A DNA stretch of 5,107 nt from Leptospira interrogans (GTDB lineage: Bacteria > Spirochaetota > Leptospiria > Leptospirales > Leptospiraceae), in contig NZ_FTNA01000053.1 of NCBI RefSeq assembly GCF_900156205.1, positions 1 through 5,107 on the forward strand, given 5' to 3'. This document shows, piece by piece, positions 1-5,107 of this stretch (its first letter is position 1; each line of letters opens with the position of its first letter). The notes under the pieces are model-generated. The model was not told where the DNA came from. It did not search any database and worked only from the letters and a program-made list of their open reading frames with translations. The position numbers and the translations under genes are program-made.

Positions 1-86
1 GAAGTTACCGCAATCTTTGATAACGGAACAAATCAGAATATTACGGATTTGACATCCATCGTCCCCGATTCCCAATCCGTTGTAAC
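1..86 (+). repeat. 86-bp direct repeat, copy 1 (within ligA)
   Basis: Bases 1-86 are identical to 5022-5107. Both encode Lig residues 74-101 in the same frame, in the first Ig-like domain. This is the visible part of the much longer sequence that ligA and ligB are known to share; the window edges cut both copies. Confidence 0.97.
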
Positions 87-3000
87 AATCGAAGGCAACA
101 GAGTCAAAGGAATCGCTTCTGGTTCTTCCATTATAAAAGCAGAATACAACGGCCTATACTCTGAACAAAAAATTACCGTTACACCAGCCATTCTTAACTC
201 AATTCAAGTTACGAGTTTAGAGTCAGGTATACTACCTAAAGGTACTAATCGTCAATTCTCAGCCATCGGTATCTTTTCGGATGGTTCTCATCAGGATATT
301 TCCAACGAACCACTGATCGTTTGGTCTTCCAGTAATCCTGATTTGGTTCGAGTAGATGATTCAGGGTTGGCATCAGGGATCAATTTAGGAACAGCTCATA
401 TTCGTGCATCCTTTCAATCAAAACAAGGGGCTGAAGAAATGACCGTTGGAGATGCTGTTCTCTCTCAAATCCAAGTAACTTCAAACGATCTGAATATTCC
501 TCTCGGAAAAAAACAAAAACTAACAGCTACGGGAATCTATTCGGATAACTCTAACAGGGATATTTCCTCTTCTGTTATTTGGAATTCTTCTAATTCCACT
601 ATCGCTAATATTCAAAACAACGGAATATTAGAAACAGCTGATACTGGTATTGTCACTGTTTCTGCTTCTAGCGAGAATATAATCGGATCCGTAAAACTAA
701 TCGTTACTCCAGCAGCCTTAGTTTCTATTTCTGTTTCTCCGACAAATTCTACAGTTGCAAAAGGTTTACAAGAAAACTTTAAAGCTACAGGGATCTTTAC
801 AGATAATTCAAACTCGGATATTACCGACCAAGTTACTTGGGATTCTTCTAATACCGATATTCTCTCAATTTCCAATGCAAGTGATAGCCACGGATTAGCT
901 TCCACACTCAACCAAGGGAATGTTAAAGTCACTGCTTCCATCGGTGGAATACAAGGATCCACTGATTTTAAAGTTACACAAGCTGCATTGACTTCCATCG
1001 AAGTCTCTCCAACTCGCACTTCCATTGCAAAAGGACTAACTCAAAAGTTTACTGCGATCGGGATTTTTACGGATAACTCTAAGAAGGATATTACGGATCA
1101 AGTCACTTGGAATTCTTCTTCAGCAATCGTAAGCGTGTCTAACTTAGACAACAATAAAGGTCTGGGAAAAACCAACTCAGTTGGAAACACGACTATTACC
1201 GCAACCTTAGGAAAAGTTTCAGGTAACACTTGGTTTACTGTAGTTCCTGCGGTTCTCACTTCTATTCAAATCAATCCTGTAAATCCTTCTCTTGCAAAAG
1301 GGTTAACTCAAAAATTTACGGCTACTGGGATCTACTCTGACAACTCTAACAAGGACATTACTTCCGCTGTTACGTGGTTCTCATCCGATTCTTCAATCGC
1401 GACGATTTCAAACGCCCAAAAAAATCAAGGAAACGCTTACGGAGCAGCTACAGGAGCAACGGATATTAAAGCCACATTCGGAAAGGTAAGTAGTCCGGTT
1501 TCTACGTTATCTGTTACAGCTGCAAAGCTTGTTGAAATCCAAATCACACCGGCTGCTGCTTCCAAAGCAAAGGGACTCACAGAAAGATTCAAGGCTACTG
1601 GTATCTTTACGGATAACTCAAATTCCGATATTACAAATCAAGTTACCTGGAATTCCTCTAATACGGATATTCTTACCGTTTCCAACACAAACGCCAAACG
1701 CGGGTTAGGTTCCACTTTAAAACAAGGAACCGTTAAAGTTACCGCTTCTATGGGTGGAATCGAAGATTCTGTAGATTTTACCGTCACACAGGCAACTTTG
1801 ACTTCGATCGAAGTCTCTCCAACTCGCGCTTCGATTGCAAAAGGAATGACTCAAAAATTTACGGCTACAGGTATTTTTACGGATCATTCTAAGAAGAACA
1901 TTACAGAGCAAGTCACCTGGAAGTCTTCTTCGAAAGCATTAAGTATGTTGAATGCACCTGGTGAAGAAGGAACAGGTAAGGCGATTGCAGTCGGGAAAAC
2001 GACTATTACTGCAACCTTAGAAAAACTTTCCGGGAAAACTGATATTACCGTTACTCCCGCTGTTCTTACTTCAATTCAAATCAGTCCTGTAAAACATTCT
2101 CTTGTAAAAGGGTTAACAGAAAAATTTTCTGCTACAGGTATCTACTCTGATAATTCCAACAAAGACATTACTTCCTCCGTTACGTGGCATTCGTCCAACA
2201 ACTCTGTTGCAACGATCTCAAACACAAAAGGTTACCAAGGACAAGCTTACGGAACCGGTACAGGAACAGTGAATATTAAAGCGACATTGGGAAATGTAAG
2301 CAGCCAGGTTTCCAAATTATCCGTTACCGCAGCGGAACTTACTGAGATTGTGCTAAATCCCACTTCATCTCACAAAGCCAAGGGACTTACTGAAAATTTT
2401 AAAGCGACCGGCGTATTTACGGACAATTCGACAAAAGATATTACCGACCAGGTTACTTGGAAATCTTCCAATGCAGCCTACGCAAAAATTTCAAACGCAA
2501 CTGGAAGTAAAGGGGTTGTTAATGCACTCTCGAAGGGAACGAGCCACATCTCCGCTACCTTAGGTTCGATTTCAAGTGCAAATGCGACATTCCAAGTTAC
2601 TCCGGCAAGAATAGCTTCAATCGAAGTAACACCAAATAATTTCTTCTTGATCAAAGGACTTAGTCATCCATTTAAAGCAATTGGAATCTATACGGATAAT
2701 ACAAAGACAGACATTACAAAACAAGTTTCCTGGTCTTCCTCTGATCCGAATGTTGCATCGATCGATAACACATTTTCATTGGCTGGCTCAGCTACCGCAA
2801 TCGATGATGGAAAAACGAACATCACTGCAACGTTATCTGATTCTATGTCCGCTTCTACTACTTTGTATGTCACTTCTGCTGTCCTTATTGACATAGAAGT
2901 CAAGCCTAGTATTTTCGTCCTGAGCGAAGGTCTTACACTACAACTAACCGCTACTGGCATCTATTCGGATCACTCTACCCATGATTTGACTCAGGTTGTA

Positions 3001-3456
3001 CAGTGGACTTCCAGCAAGCCATCCAACATTGCAATCGAAAATACAGCCGGTAAAAAAGGTAAAGTAACGGCTCTTGCATTTGGAGATTCAGAATTTACGG
3101 CAACCTACGATTCTATTAAAAGTAATCGAGCCTGGATATTCGTCAATGACGAGAAATTAGTAAACATAACCATTAGTTCTTCCCAAGTTTTGACAGATAA
3201 GGGGTCGGCTCAACAATTCAAGGCAATCGGAACTTTCCAAGGAGGTAGCCAACTTGACCTTACGGATCTTGTGACCTGGAAGTCCTCTGATTCTAAGGTA
3301 GTTTCTATCAGTAACTCTAATGATGACAGAGGTTTAACAACAGCGCTTTCTGTAGGTTCCTCTAAAATTTCTGCGATTTACGGTTCTATCCATAGTGACT
3401 CTATCGATTTTGAAGTAACTCCAGAAATATTAGCCTCTATTAAAACGGAGCCATAA
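1..3456 (+). CDS. ligA: LigA, leptospiral immunoglobulin-like surface lipoprotein (5'-truncated by window edge)
   Basis: Frame 1 is open from base 1 to the TAA at 3454-3456, giving 1,151 residues. The real start lies outside the window; the TTG at 49 is an internal Leu codon, not a start. Adding the 73 codons that precede the same sequence in the downstream copy gives 1,224 residues, the known LigA length. The protein is a string of bacterial Ig-like (BIg_2 type) domains, each with an I.V.P first strand, a GI[FY][ST]D.S..DIT loop, a VTW.SS core and an xVTPA exit. In full-length numbering, domain 2 starts near residue 137, then 3 at 226, 4 at 312, 5 at 402, 6 at 491, 7 at 582, 8 at 672, 9 at 761, 10 at 852, 11 at 943, 12 at 1034 and 13 at 1125. 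Domain 1 is partial and lacks the core Trp. The end, ILASIKTEP, begins a 14th unit. Known for the family: LigA is a surface lipoprotein that binds fibronectin, fibrinogen, tropoelastin and complement regulators, and domains 7-13 are LigA-specific. No membrane segment is visible in this part. Confidence 0.96.
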   Translation, partial: EVTAIFDNGTNQNITDLTSIVPDSQSVVTIEGNRVKGIASGSSIIKAEYNGLYSEQKITVTPAILNSIQVTSLESGILPKGTNRQFSAIGIFSDGSHQDISNEPLIVWSSSNPDLVRVDDSGLASGINLGTAHIRASFQSKQGAEEMTVGDAVLSQIQVTSNDLNIPLGKKQKLTATGIYSDNSNRDISSSVIWNSSNSTIANIQNNGILETADTGIVTVSASSENIIGSVKLIVTPAALVSISVSPTNSTVAKGLQENFKATGIFTDNSNSDITDQVTWDSSNTDILSISNASDSHGLASTLNQGNVKVTASIGGIQGSTDFKVTQAALTSIEVSPTRTSIAKGLTQKFTAIGIFTDNSKKDITDQVTWNSSSAIVSVSNLDNNKGLGKTNSVGNTTITATLGKVSGNTWFTVVPAVLTSIQINPVNPSLAKGLTQKFTATGIYSDNSNKDITSAVTWFSSDSSIATISNAQKNQGNAYGAATGATDIKATFGKVSSPVSTLSVTAAKLVEIQITPAAASKAKGLTERFKATGIFTDNSNSDITNQVTWNSSNTDILTVSNTNAKRGLGSTLKQGTVKVTASMGGIEDSVDFTVTQATLTSIEVSPTRASIAKGMTQKFTATGIFTDHSKKNITEQVTWKSSSKALSMLNAPGEEGTGKAIAVGKTTITATLEKLSGKTDITVTPAVLTSIQISPVKHSLVKGLTEKFSATGIYSDNSNKDITSSVTWHSSNNSVATISNTKGYQGQAYGTGTGTVNIKATLGNVSSQVSKLSVTAAELTEIVLNPTSSHKAKGLTENFKATGVFTDNSTKDITDQVTWKSSNAAYAKISNATGSKGVVNALSKGTSHISATLGSISSANATFQVTPARIASIEVTPNNFFLIKGLSHPFKAIGIYTDNTKTDITKQVSWSSSDPNVASIDNTFSLAGSATAIDDGKTNITATLSDSMSASTTLYVTSAVLIDIEVKPSIFVLSEGLTLQLTATGIYSDHSTHDLTQVVQWTSSKPSNIAIENTAGKKGKVTALAFGDSEFTATYDSIKSNRAWIFVNDEKLVNITISSSQVLTDKGSAQQFKAIGTFQGGSQLDLTDLVTWKSSDSKVVSISNSNDDRGLTTALSVGSSKISAIYGSIHSDSIDFEVTPEILASIKTEP
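715..2334 (+). repeat. 810-bp tandem duplication of a three-domain block in ligA (domains 4-6 and 7-9)
   Basis: Domains 4, 5 and 6 (270, 267 and 273 bp, from 715, 985 and 1252) are followed by domains 7, 8 and 9 with exactly the same lengths (from 1525, 1795 and 2062). Both blocks are 810 bp. Matching is by position: domain 4 resembles 7 (FTDNSNSDIT, then a TASxGGI end), domain 5 resembles 8 (SIEVSPTR, then GIFTD.SKK), and domain 6 resembles 9 (GIYSDNSNKDIT with an SVTAA exit). An 18-base stretch starting at 1000 recurs unchanged at 1810. Domain 10 looks like a more diverged copy of type 4/7. The array therefore seems to have grown by copying a three-domain unit rather than single domains; this is inferred from the lengths and shared motifs. 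Confidence 0.85.
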
Positions 3457-3457
3457 C

Positions 3458-3550
3458 ATGAAAACATTAACAATGTTTACACATTCGCAAAAAACAAACA
3501 ATGAGTTCGTGACCTTTCTTTATTACGAATTCATTGAGTTATTTGAATAA
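3458..3550 (+). CDS. Possible 30-residue ORF directly after ligA
   Basis: An ATG one base after the ligA stop codon opens a frame of 30 codons ending in TAA at 3548-3550. The predicted peptide starts MKTLTMFTHSQK and ends in an aromatic and acidic stretch (FLYYEFIELFE). A good Shine-Dalgarno sequence, GGAG at 3447-3450, lies seven bases before the ATG and inside the last codons of ligA, so translation could be coupled to ligA. No known domain, signal peptide or clear membrane segment is visible. A 12-bp RNA stem-loop (3499-3536) lies inside the frame. It may be a chance frame in the ligA 3' untranslated region, so it is listed for its ribosome site and position and no function is assigned. 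Confidence 0.3.
   Translation: MKTLTMFTHSQKTNNEFVTFLYYEFIELFE
3499..3536 (+). other. Stem-loop in the ligA 3' untranslated region
   Basis: CAATGAGTTCGT (3499-3510) pairs with ACGAATTCATTG (3525-3536), 12 pairs in RNA including one G-U, around a 14-base loop. No U-run follows, so it is not a classic terminator. It could protect the ligA mRNA 3' end or slow ribosomes in the small ORF; that role is inferred. Confidence 0.6.
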
Positions 3551-3646
3551 CACCGATTTTATGGAAAAGGAACGACTCAAATTTATCGGTATGATTTGTA
3601 ACCTATCGACCTTGTGATCGTTTCTTCTTTCCTAACTTTTGTTCCT

Positions 3647-3678
3647 AAAACACTCCGCAGATTCTGCGGAGTGTTTTT
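3647..3678 (+). terminator. Intrinsic terminator after ligA
   Basis: AAAACACTCCGCAG (3647-3660) pairs perfectly with CTGCGGAGTGTTTT (3664-3677) around the loop ATT, and the U-run extends one base further. The GC-rich 14-bp stem with a U-tract is a textbook Rho-independent terminator, 190 bases after the ligA stop. The A-run on the left side could let it act on the minus strand too. It separates ligA from the downstream lig gene. Confidence 0.93.
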
Positions 3679-3690
3679 AATTAATCTTAA

Positions 3691-3793
3691 TAGAATTGTT
3701 GAAAAATTAATTCTCCATTTGTTTCTATTTTATGGAAATGGGCAATTGAAGCAGTTTTGTTAATCGGAACTAGGGAATTTTTCAACAACTCTA
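3691..3793. mobile_element. Possible MITE-like element with about 18-bp terminal inverted repeats
   Basis: The left end (3691-3708, TAGAATTGTTGAAAAATT) is matched in reverse complement by the right end (3776-3793) at 17 of 18 positions, including a perfect 13-bp core. The element is 103 bp and has no coding capacity. Both ends carry TA, which would suit TA-target insertion as seen for IS630/mariner-derived MITEs, though the TA may simply belong to the repeats. It starts 13 bases after the ligA terminator. Mobility is inferred from structure only. Confidence 0.4.
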
Positions 3794-3841
3794 ATGTGAA
3801 TCTGATATAAATTTGTAGTTAGCTAAAGTATGTATAACACA

Positions 3842-3865
3842 TGACTTTCTTCGGTCTGAAAGTCA
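3842..3865. repeat. 8-bp inverted repeat hairpin
   Basis: TGACTTTC (3842-3849) and GAAAGTCA (3858-3865) form a perfect 8-bp stem around an 8-base loop. No U-run follows on either strand, so it is a poor terminator candidate. It may be a fragment of a dispersed repeat. From here to about 4050 no gene, RNA gene or convincing regulatory site is visible; the stretch is AT-rich with stops in all frames. Confidence 0.5.
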
Positions 3866-4051
3866 AATATCCTTAAACCATATATTTTTGAGAAAATAGA
3901 AAATTTCTATTAAAATTCTTATAACTGCTGTATCTAAATAACGCAAGTTCGACATAAGAAAATCTGGACGAATCTGGCTCTCAGCCCTGGTCAATAAATT
4001 GCATAAAAAAAACGTAATACAATAATCGTCTTTAGTTTTAATTGATTATAG

Positions 4052-4177
4052 AACGTGATCTATCGAACGACCGATCTCGCGACCCGTCTGGAGCGAGATT
4101 TGAGTTTAGAAAAGCGTTTTGCTGAGTTCAAATGCGACCTGCAGAGCAACCCAGAAACTCAACGAATGCTTCTCTAG
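4052..4177 (+). pseudogene. GC-rich island with a 40-codon open frame, possible gene remnant
   Basis: Between the stop at 4049-4051 and the TAG at 4175-4177 one frame stays open, with a possible GTG start at 4055. The translation is polar and protein-like (TTDLATRLERDL, then LEKRFAEFKCDL and NPETQRMLL). By hand count the segment is about 49% GC, against very AT-rich DNA around it. No Shine-Dalgarno sequence precedes the GTG, and no family is recognised. The base composition and amino-acid make-up suggest debris of a coding or mobile sequence. A 7-bp inverted repeat, ATCTCGC (4074-4080) and GCGAGAT (4093-4099), lies inside it. Confidence 0.35.
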
Positions 4178-4240
4178 AGATAGTATTATGAAAGTGAGAC
4201 TCTGAATTTGAAAGAGTGTTCTGCTAAATTCACTCGCATC
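4093..4240 (+). repeat. Two diverged direct-repeat units of about 46 bp
   Basis: Unit 1 (4093-4138, starting GCGAGATTTGAGTTT) and unit 2 (4194-4240, starting GTGAGACTCTGAATTT) align along their length with small gaps. Shared blocks include G.GAGA, AAAG.GTT.TGCT and TTCA followed by a CGCA/GCGA end. About 55 bases separate them. They look like an old duplication or two copies of a dispersed noncoding repeat. Between 4241 and 4383 nothing supportable is visible. Confidence 0.45.
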
Positions 4241-4383
4241 GATTCCTTTCGTATTACTACTTGGACATGTAAAAAGAATACTATGCTTGTATTTGTTTCA
4301 AAACTTAGAATGTGAAATTCTTTAAAAAAGCCAACAATTCTAGGTTTTGTGCAACTTTGCTAGGACTTCTATATCTTTAAAAA

Positions 4384-4427
4384 ATTACTCGTTAATTTTT
4401 GGTACCATTTTCATGCATTCGAGTAAT
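4384..4427. repeat. 8-bp inverted repeat around a 28-base spacer
   Basis: ATTACTCG (4384-4391) and CGAGTAAT (4420-4427) are perfect reverse complements. The spacer is AT-rich and noncoding. With no U-run and a long loop, a terminator is unlikely; it could be a repeat end or an operator. Confidence 0.3.
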
Positions 4428-4449
4428 AAAATTATTATAACTATCTCTA

Positions 4450-4549
4450 AGTATCATTATGCGATACTAAAAGTTATTTCTTAAATAATCCTTAACTACT
4501 ACATTTGATACTTAAGACCATTAAATTAAATATTAGATACTTAAGTATT
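4450..4549. promoter_or_regulatory. Cluster of GATACT motifs upstream of ligB, candidate operator
   Basis: AGTATC (4450-4455) and GATACT (4463-4468) form an inverted pair. GATACTTAAG then occurs at 4507-4516 and again at 4536-4545, the second inside the perfect palindrome ATACTTAAGTAT (4537-4548). Four copies of one hexamer within 100 bases, 80 to 180 bases upstream of the expected transcription start, would suit a transcription factor. The region is extremely AT-rich, which raises the chance rate, and no regulator is known to me for this motif. Confidence 0.3.
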
Positions 4550-4596
4550 CATCTTTTATTATATACTTTGTTTTTATAAATTTTAAAATGTTTTTA

Positions 4597-4628
4597 TTTA
4601 CAAACTTTTTACATCCAATAAATCTTAA
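4597..4628 (+). promoter_or_regulatory. Approximate ligB promoter and transcription start region
   Basis: Published work describes a 175-base 5' untranslated region for the lig genes, which would put the start at about A4628. Just upstream is AATAAA (4617-4622), a weak -10 match at the right distance. TTTACA (4597-4602) resembles a -35 box, but the 14-base spacing is short. The position rests on the published leader length more than on promoter quality. Confidence 0.4.
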
Positions 4629-4654
4629 GAGAACTTCTATAAAATTGATTTTTA

Positions 4655-4696
4655 ATTTTTGTTGATAGTCGCCAAACAACGACTTGATGCAAAAAT
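4655..4696 (+). promoter_or_regulatory. First stem-loop of the lig 5' leader
   Basis: ATTTTTG (4655-4661) pairs with CAAAAAT (4690-4696). A symmetric five-by-five internal loop follows, and then AGTCG (4667-4671) pairs with CGACT (4680-4684) around the loop CCAAACAA. This fits the published description of two stem-loops in the lig leader, separated by single-stranded RNA. An alternative pairs GATTTTT (4647-4653) with AAAAATC (4691-4697). Confidence 0.6.
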
Positions 4697-4702
4697 CTAA
4701 TT

Positions 4703-4714
4703 GGATAATTATCC
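4703..4714. repeat. 12-bp perfect palindrome in the lig leader
   Basis: GGATAATTATCC is a perfect palindrome just after the first leader stem-loop and is followed by TTTTT. As RNA the stem is only four pairs, so a working terminator or attenuator is doubtful; as DNA it could be a protein-binding site. Confidence 0.3.
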
Positions 4715-4755
4715 TTTTTAAATTTTGTAAAGGCTCTCAATAAATAAACACAGCA

Positions 4756-4823
4756 AATACACAAAATGAAAACTTCAAATAAAACAATTAGAGTGAGTGT
4801 TTATGAAGAAAATATTTTGTATT
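4756..4823 (+). promoter_or_regulatory. Second leader stem-loop, candidate RNA thermometer covering the ligB start
   Basis: ACAAAAT (4761-4767) pairs perfectly with ATTTTGT (4814-4820), the end of codons 4 to 6. With a two-base bulge the helix extends outward by AAT/ATT (4756-4758 with 4821-4823). Inside an internal loop, CTTCA (4773-4777) pairs with TGAAG (4804-4808) and TAAA (4780-4783) with TTTA (4800-4803), so the start codon is buried. The ribosome site lies in the terminal loop, hemmed in by the stem. Known work on lig reports that a leader plus the first six codons forms such a structure, that it blocks ribosome binding, and that Lig protein rises at 37 °C; codon six ends exactly at 4820. 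The pairings are read from the sequence, and the thermometer role comes from the literature. Confidence 0.75.
4791..4797 (+). promoter_or_regulatory. ligB ribosome binding site
   Basis: GAGTGAG lies five bases before the ATG at 4803. It is an imperfect Shine-Dalgarno sequence in the small loop of the leader stem-loop, which suits translation limited by folding. Confidence 0.6.
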
Positions 4824-5107
4824 TCGATTTTTCTTTCGATGTTTTTTCAAAGTTGTATGTCTTGGCCACTTTTAACCGGTCTGGTAGGATTAACCGCTGG
4901 TAAAAAAAGTAATGGGCTGTCCTTTTTCCACCTTCTGTTAGGTAACTTCAATCCGACTATTACAAGAATCGAACTTAGTTATCAAGATTCTTCTATCGCA
5001 AACGGTACCAGTACAACCCTAGAAGTTACCGCAATCTTTGATAACGGAACAAATCAGAATATTACGGATTTGACATCCATCGTCCCCGATTCCCAATCCG
5101 TTGTAAC
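4803..5107 (+). CDS. ligB: Second Lig lipoprotein, probably LigB (N-terminal 101 codons; runs off window)
   Basis: ATG at 4803 opens a frame that stays open to the window end (101 codons plus two bases). The N-terminus is a lipoprotein signal peptide: MKK, a hydrophobic stretch at residues 4-15 ([12 protein letters not shown]), then the spirochaetal lipobox FQSC with Cys18 (codon 4854-4856) as the predicted lipidated residue. Residues 19-50 form a short Gly/Leu-rich linker, and the first Ig-like domain starts near residue 52. From residue 74 (base 5022) the DNA is identical to window bases 1-86, the same region of ligA. In pathogenic Leptospira, LigA and LigB share about 630 identical N-terminal residues and their genes are adjacent, so this is called ligB; LigB then carries 12 Ig-like domains and a long non-repeat C-terminus, not visible here. 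The start is supported by the GAGTGAG ribosome site five bases upstream and by the signal peptide. It could be ligA itself only if the window were a circularised contig. Confidence 0.85.
   Translation, partial: MKKIFCISIFLSMFFQSCMSWPLLTGLVGLTAGKKSNGLSFFHLLLGNFNPTITRIELSYQDSSIANGTSTTLEVTAIFDNGTNQNITDLTSIVPDSQSVV
5022..5107 (+). repeat. 86-bp direct repeat, copy 2 (within ligB)
   Basis: Perfect match to bases 1-86, offset by 5,021 bp. The match ends only because the window ends. Confidence 0.97.

Noticed and set aside
49..51. TTG as a start codon for the large Ig-domain gene
   Set aside because: The frame is open to base 1, and the codon corresponds to residue 90 of the full protein by comparison with the copy that begins at 4803.
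612..1025. 137-codon open frame on the minus strand
   Set aside because: It lies wholly within ligA domains 3-5, opposite a clearly coding strand, has no recognisable family and reflects the repeat composition.
1717..1911. 64-codon open frame on the minus strand
   Set aside because: Antisense to domains 7-8 of ligA with no ribosome site or family resemblance.
715..2334. CRISPR or simple-repeat array
   Set aside because: The periodicity of about 270 bp encodes continuous diverged Ig-like domains; there are no short identical repeats with unique spacers.
2681..2896. 71-codon frame on the plus strand
   Set aside because: Out-of-frame reading of ligA domains 11-12; no independent coding signal.
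2688..2960. 90-codon open frame on the minus strand
   Set aside because: Antisense shadow of ligA domains 11-12.
3561..3617. 18-codon ORF starting ATGGAAAAG
   Set aside because: Too short, with no good ribosome site and no recognisable feature; likely chance in the ligA 3' region.
3961..3978. AATCTGG repeated around ACG
   Set aside because: A 7-base repeat in one place is within chance for AT-rich DNA, with no context.
4424..4437. TAATAA/TTATTA palindrome
   Set aside because: Pure A-T palindromes of this size are expected by chance in this very AT-rich stretch.

Overview
The window is the lig locus of a pathogenic Leptospira, most likely L. interrogans or L. kirschneri. It holds the 3' 94% of ligA, a gene-poor AT-rich intergenic region of 1,346 bp, and the first 101 codons of a second lig gene, read as ligB. 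The evidence is a long array of about 90-residue bacterial Ig-like (BIg) domains, a spirochaetal lipoprotein signal peptide on the second gene, and an exact length match. The 73 codons that precede the shared sequence in the second gene, plus the 1,151 residues of the first, give 1,224 residues, which is the known length of LigA.

Layout: 1-3456 is ligA without its first 73 codons, covering domains 1 (partial) to 13 and a nine-residue tail that starts a 14th unit. Domains 4-6 and 7-9 form an in-register 810-bp tandem duplication (715-2334). After the stop come a 30-codon ORF with its own Shine-Dalgarno sequence (3458-3550), a stem-loop inside that ORF, and a strong intrinsic terminator (3647-3678). 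From 3691 to about 4430 the DNA looks like repeat debris: a MITE-like inverted repeat, hairpins, a GC-rich island with a 40-codon open frame, and a diverged direct repeat. From 4440 to 4627 it is very AT-rich, with clustered GATACT motifs and the presumed promoter. From about 4628 the lig 5' leader shows two stem-loops. The second buries the start codon and uses codons 3-6 as one arm, as expected for the temperature-responsive lig leader described in the literature. ligB starts at 4803.

Together, ligA and ligB encode surface lipoproteins that bind host extracellular matrix, coagulation and complement proteins. The terminator and the separate leader indicate two transcription units rather than one operon. 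The first and last 86 bases of the window are identical with a period of 5,021 bp. This fits the known identical 5' ends of ligA and ligB, but a contig that closes on itself would give the same signal, so the identity of the second gene rests partly on family knowledge.
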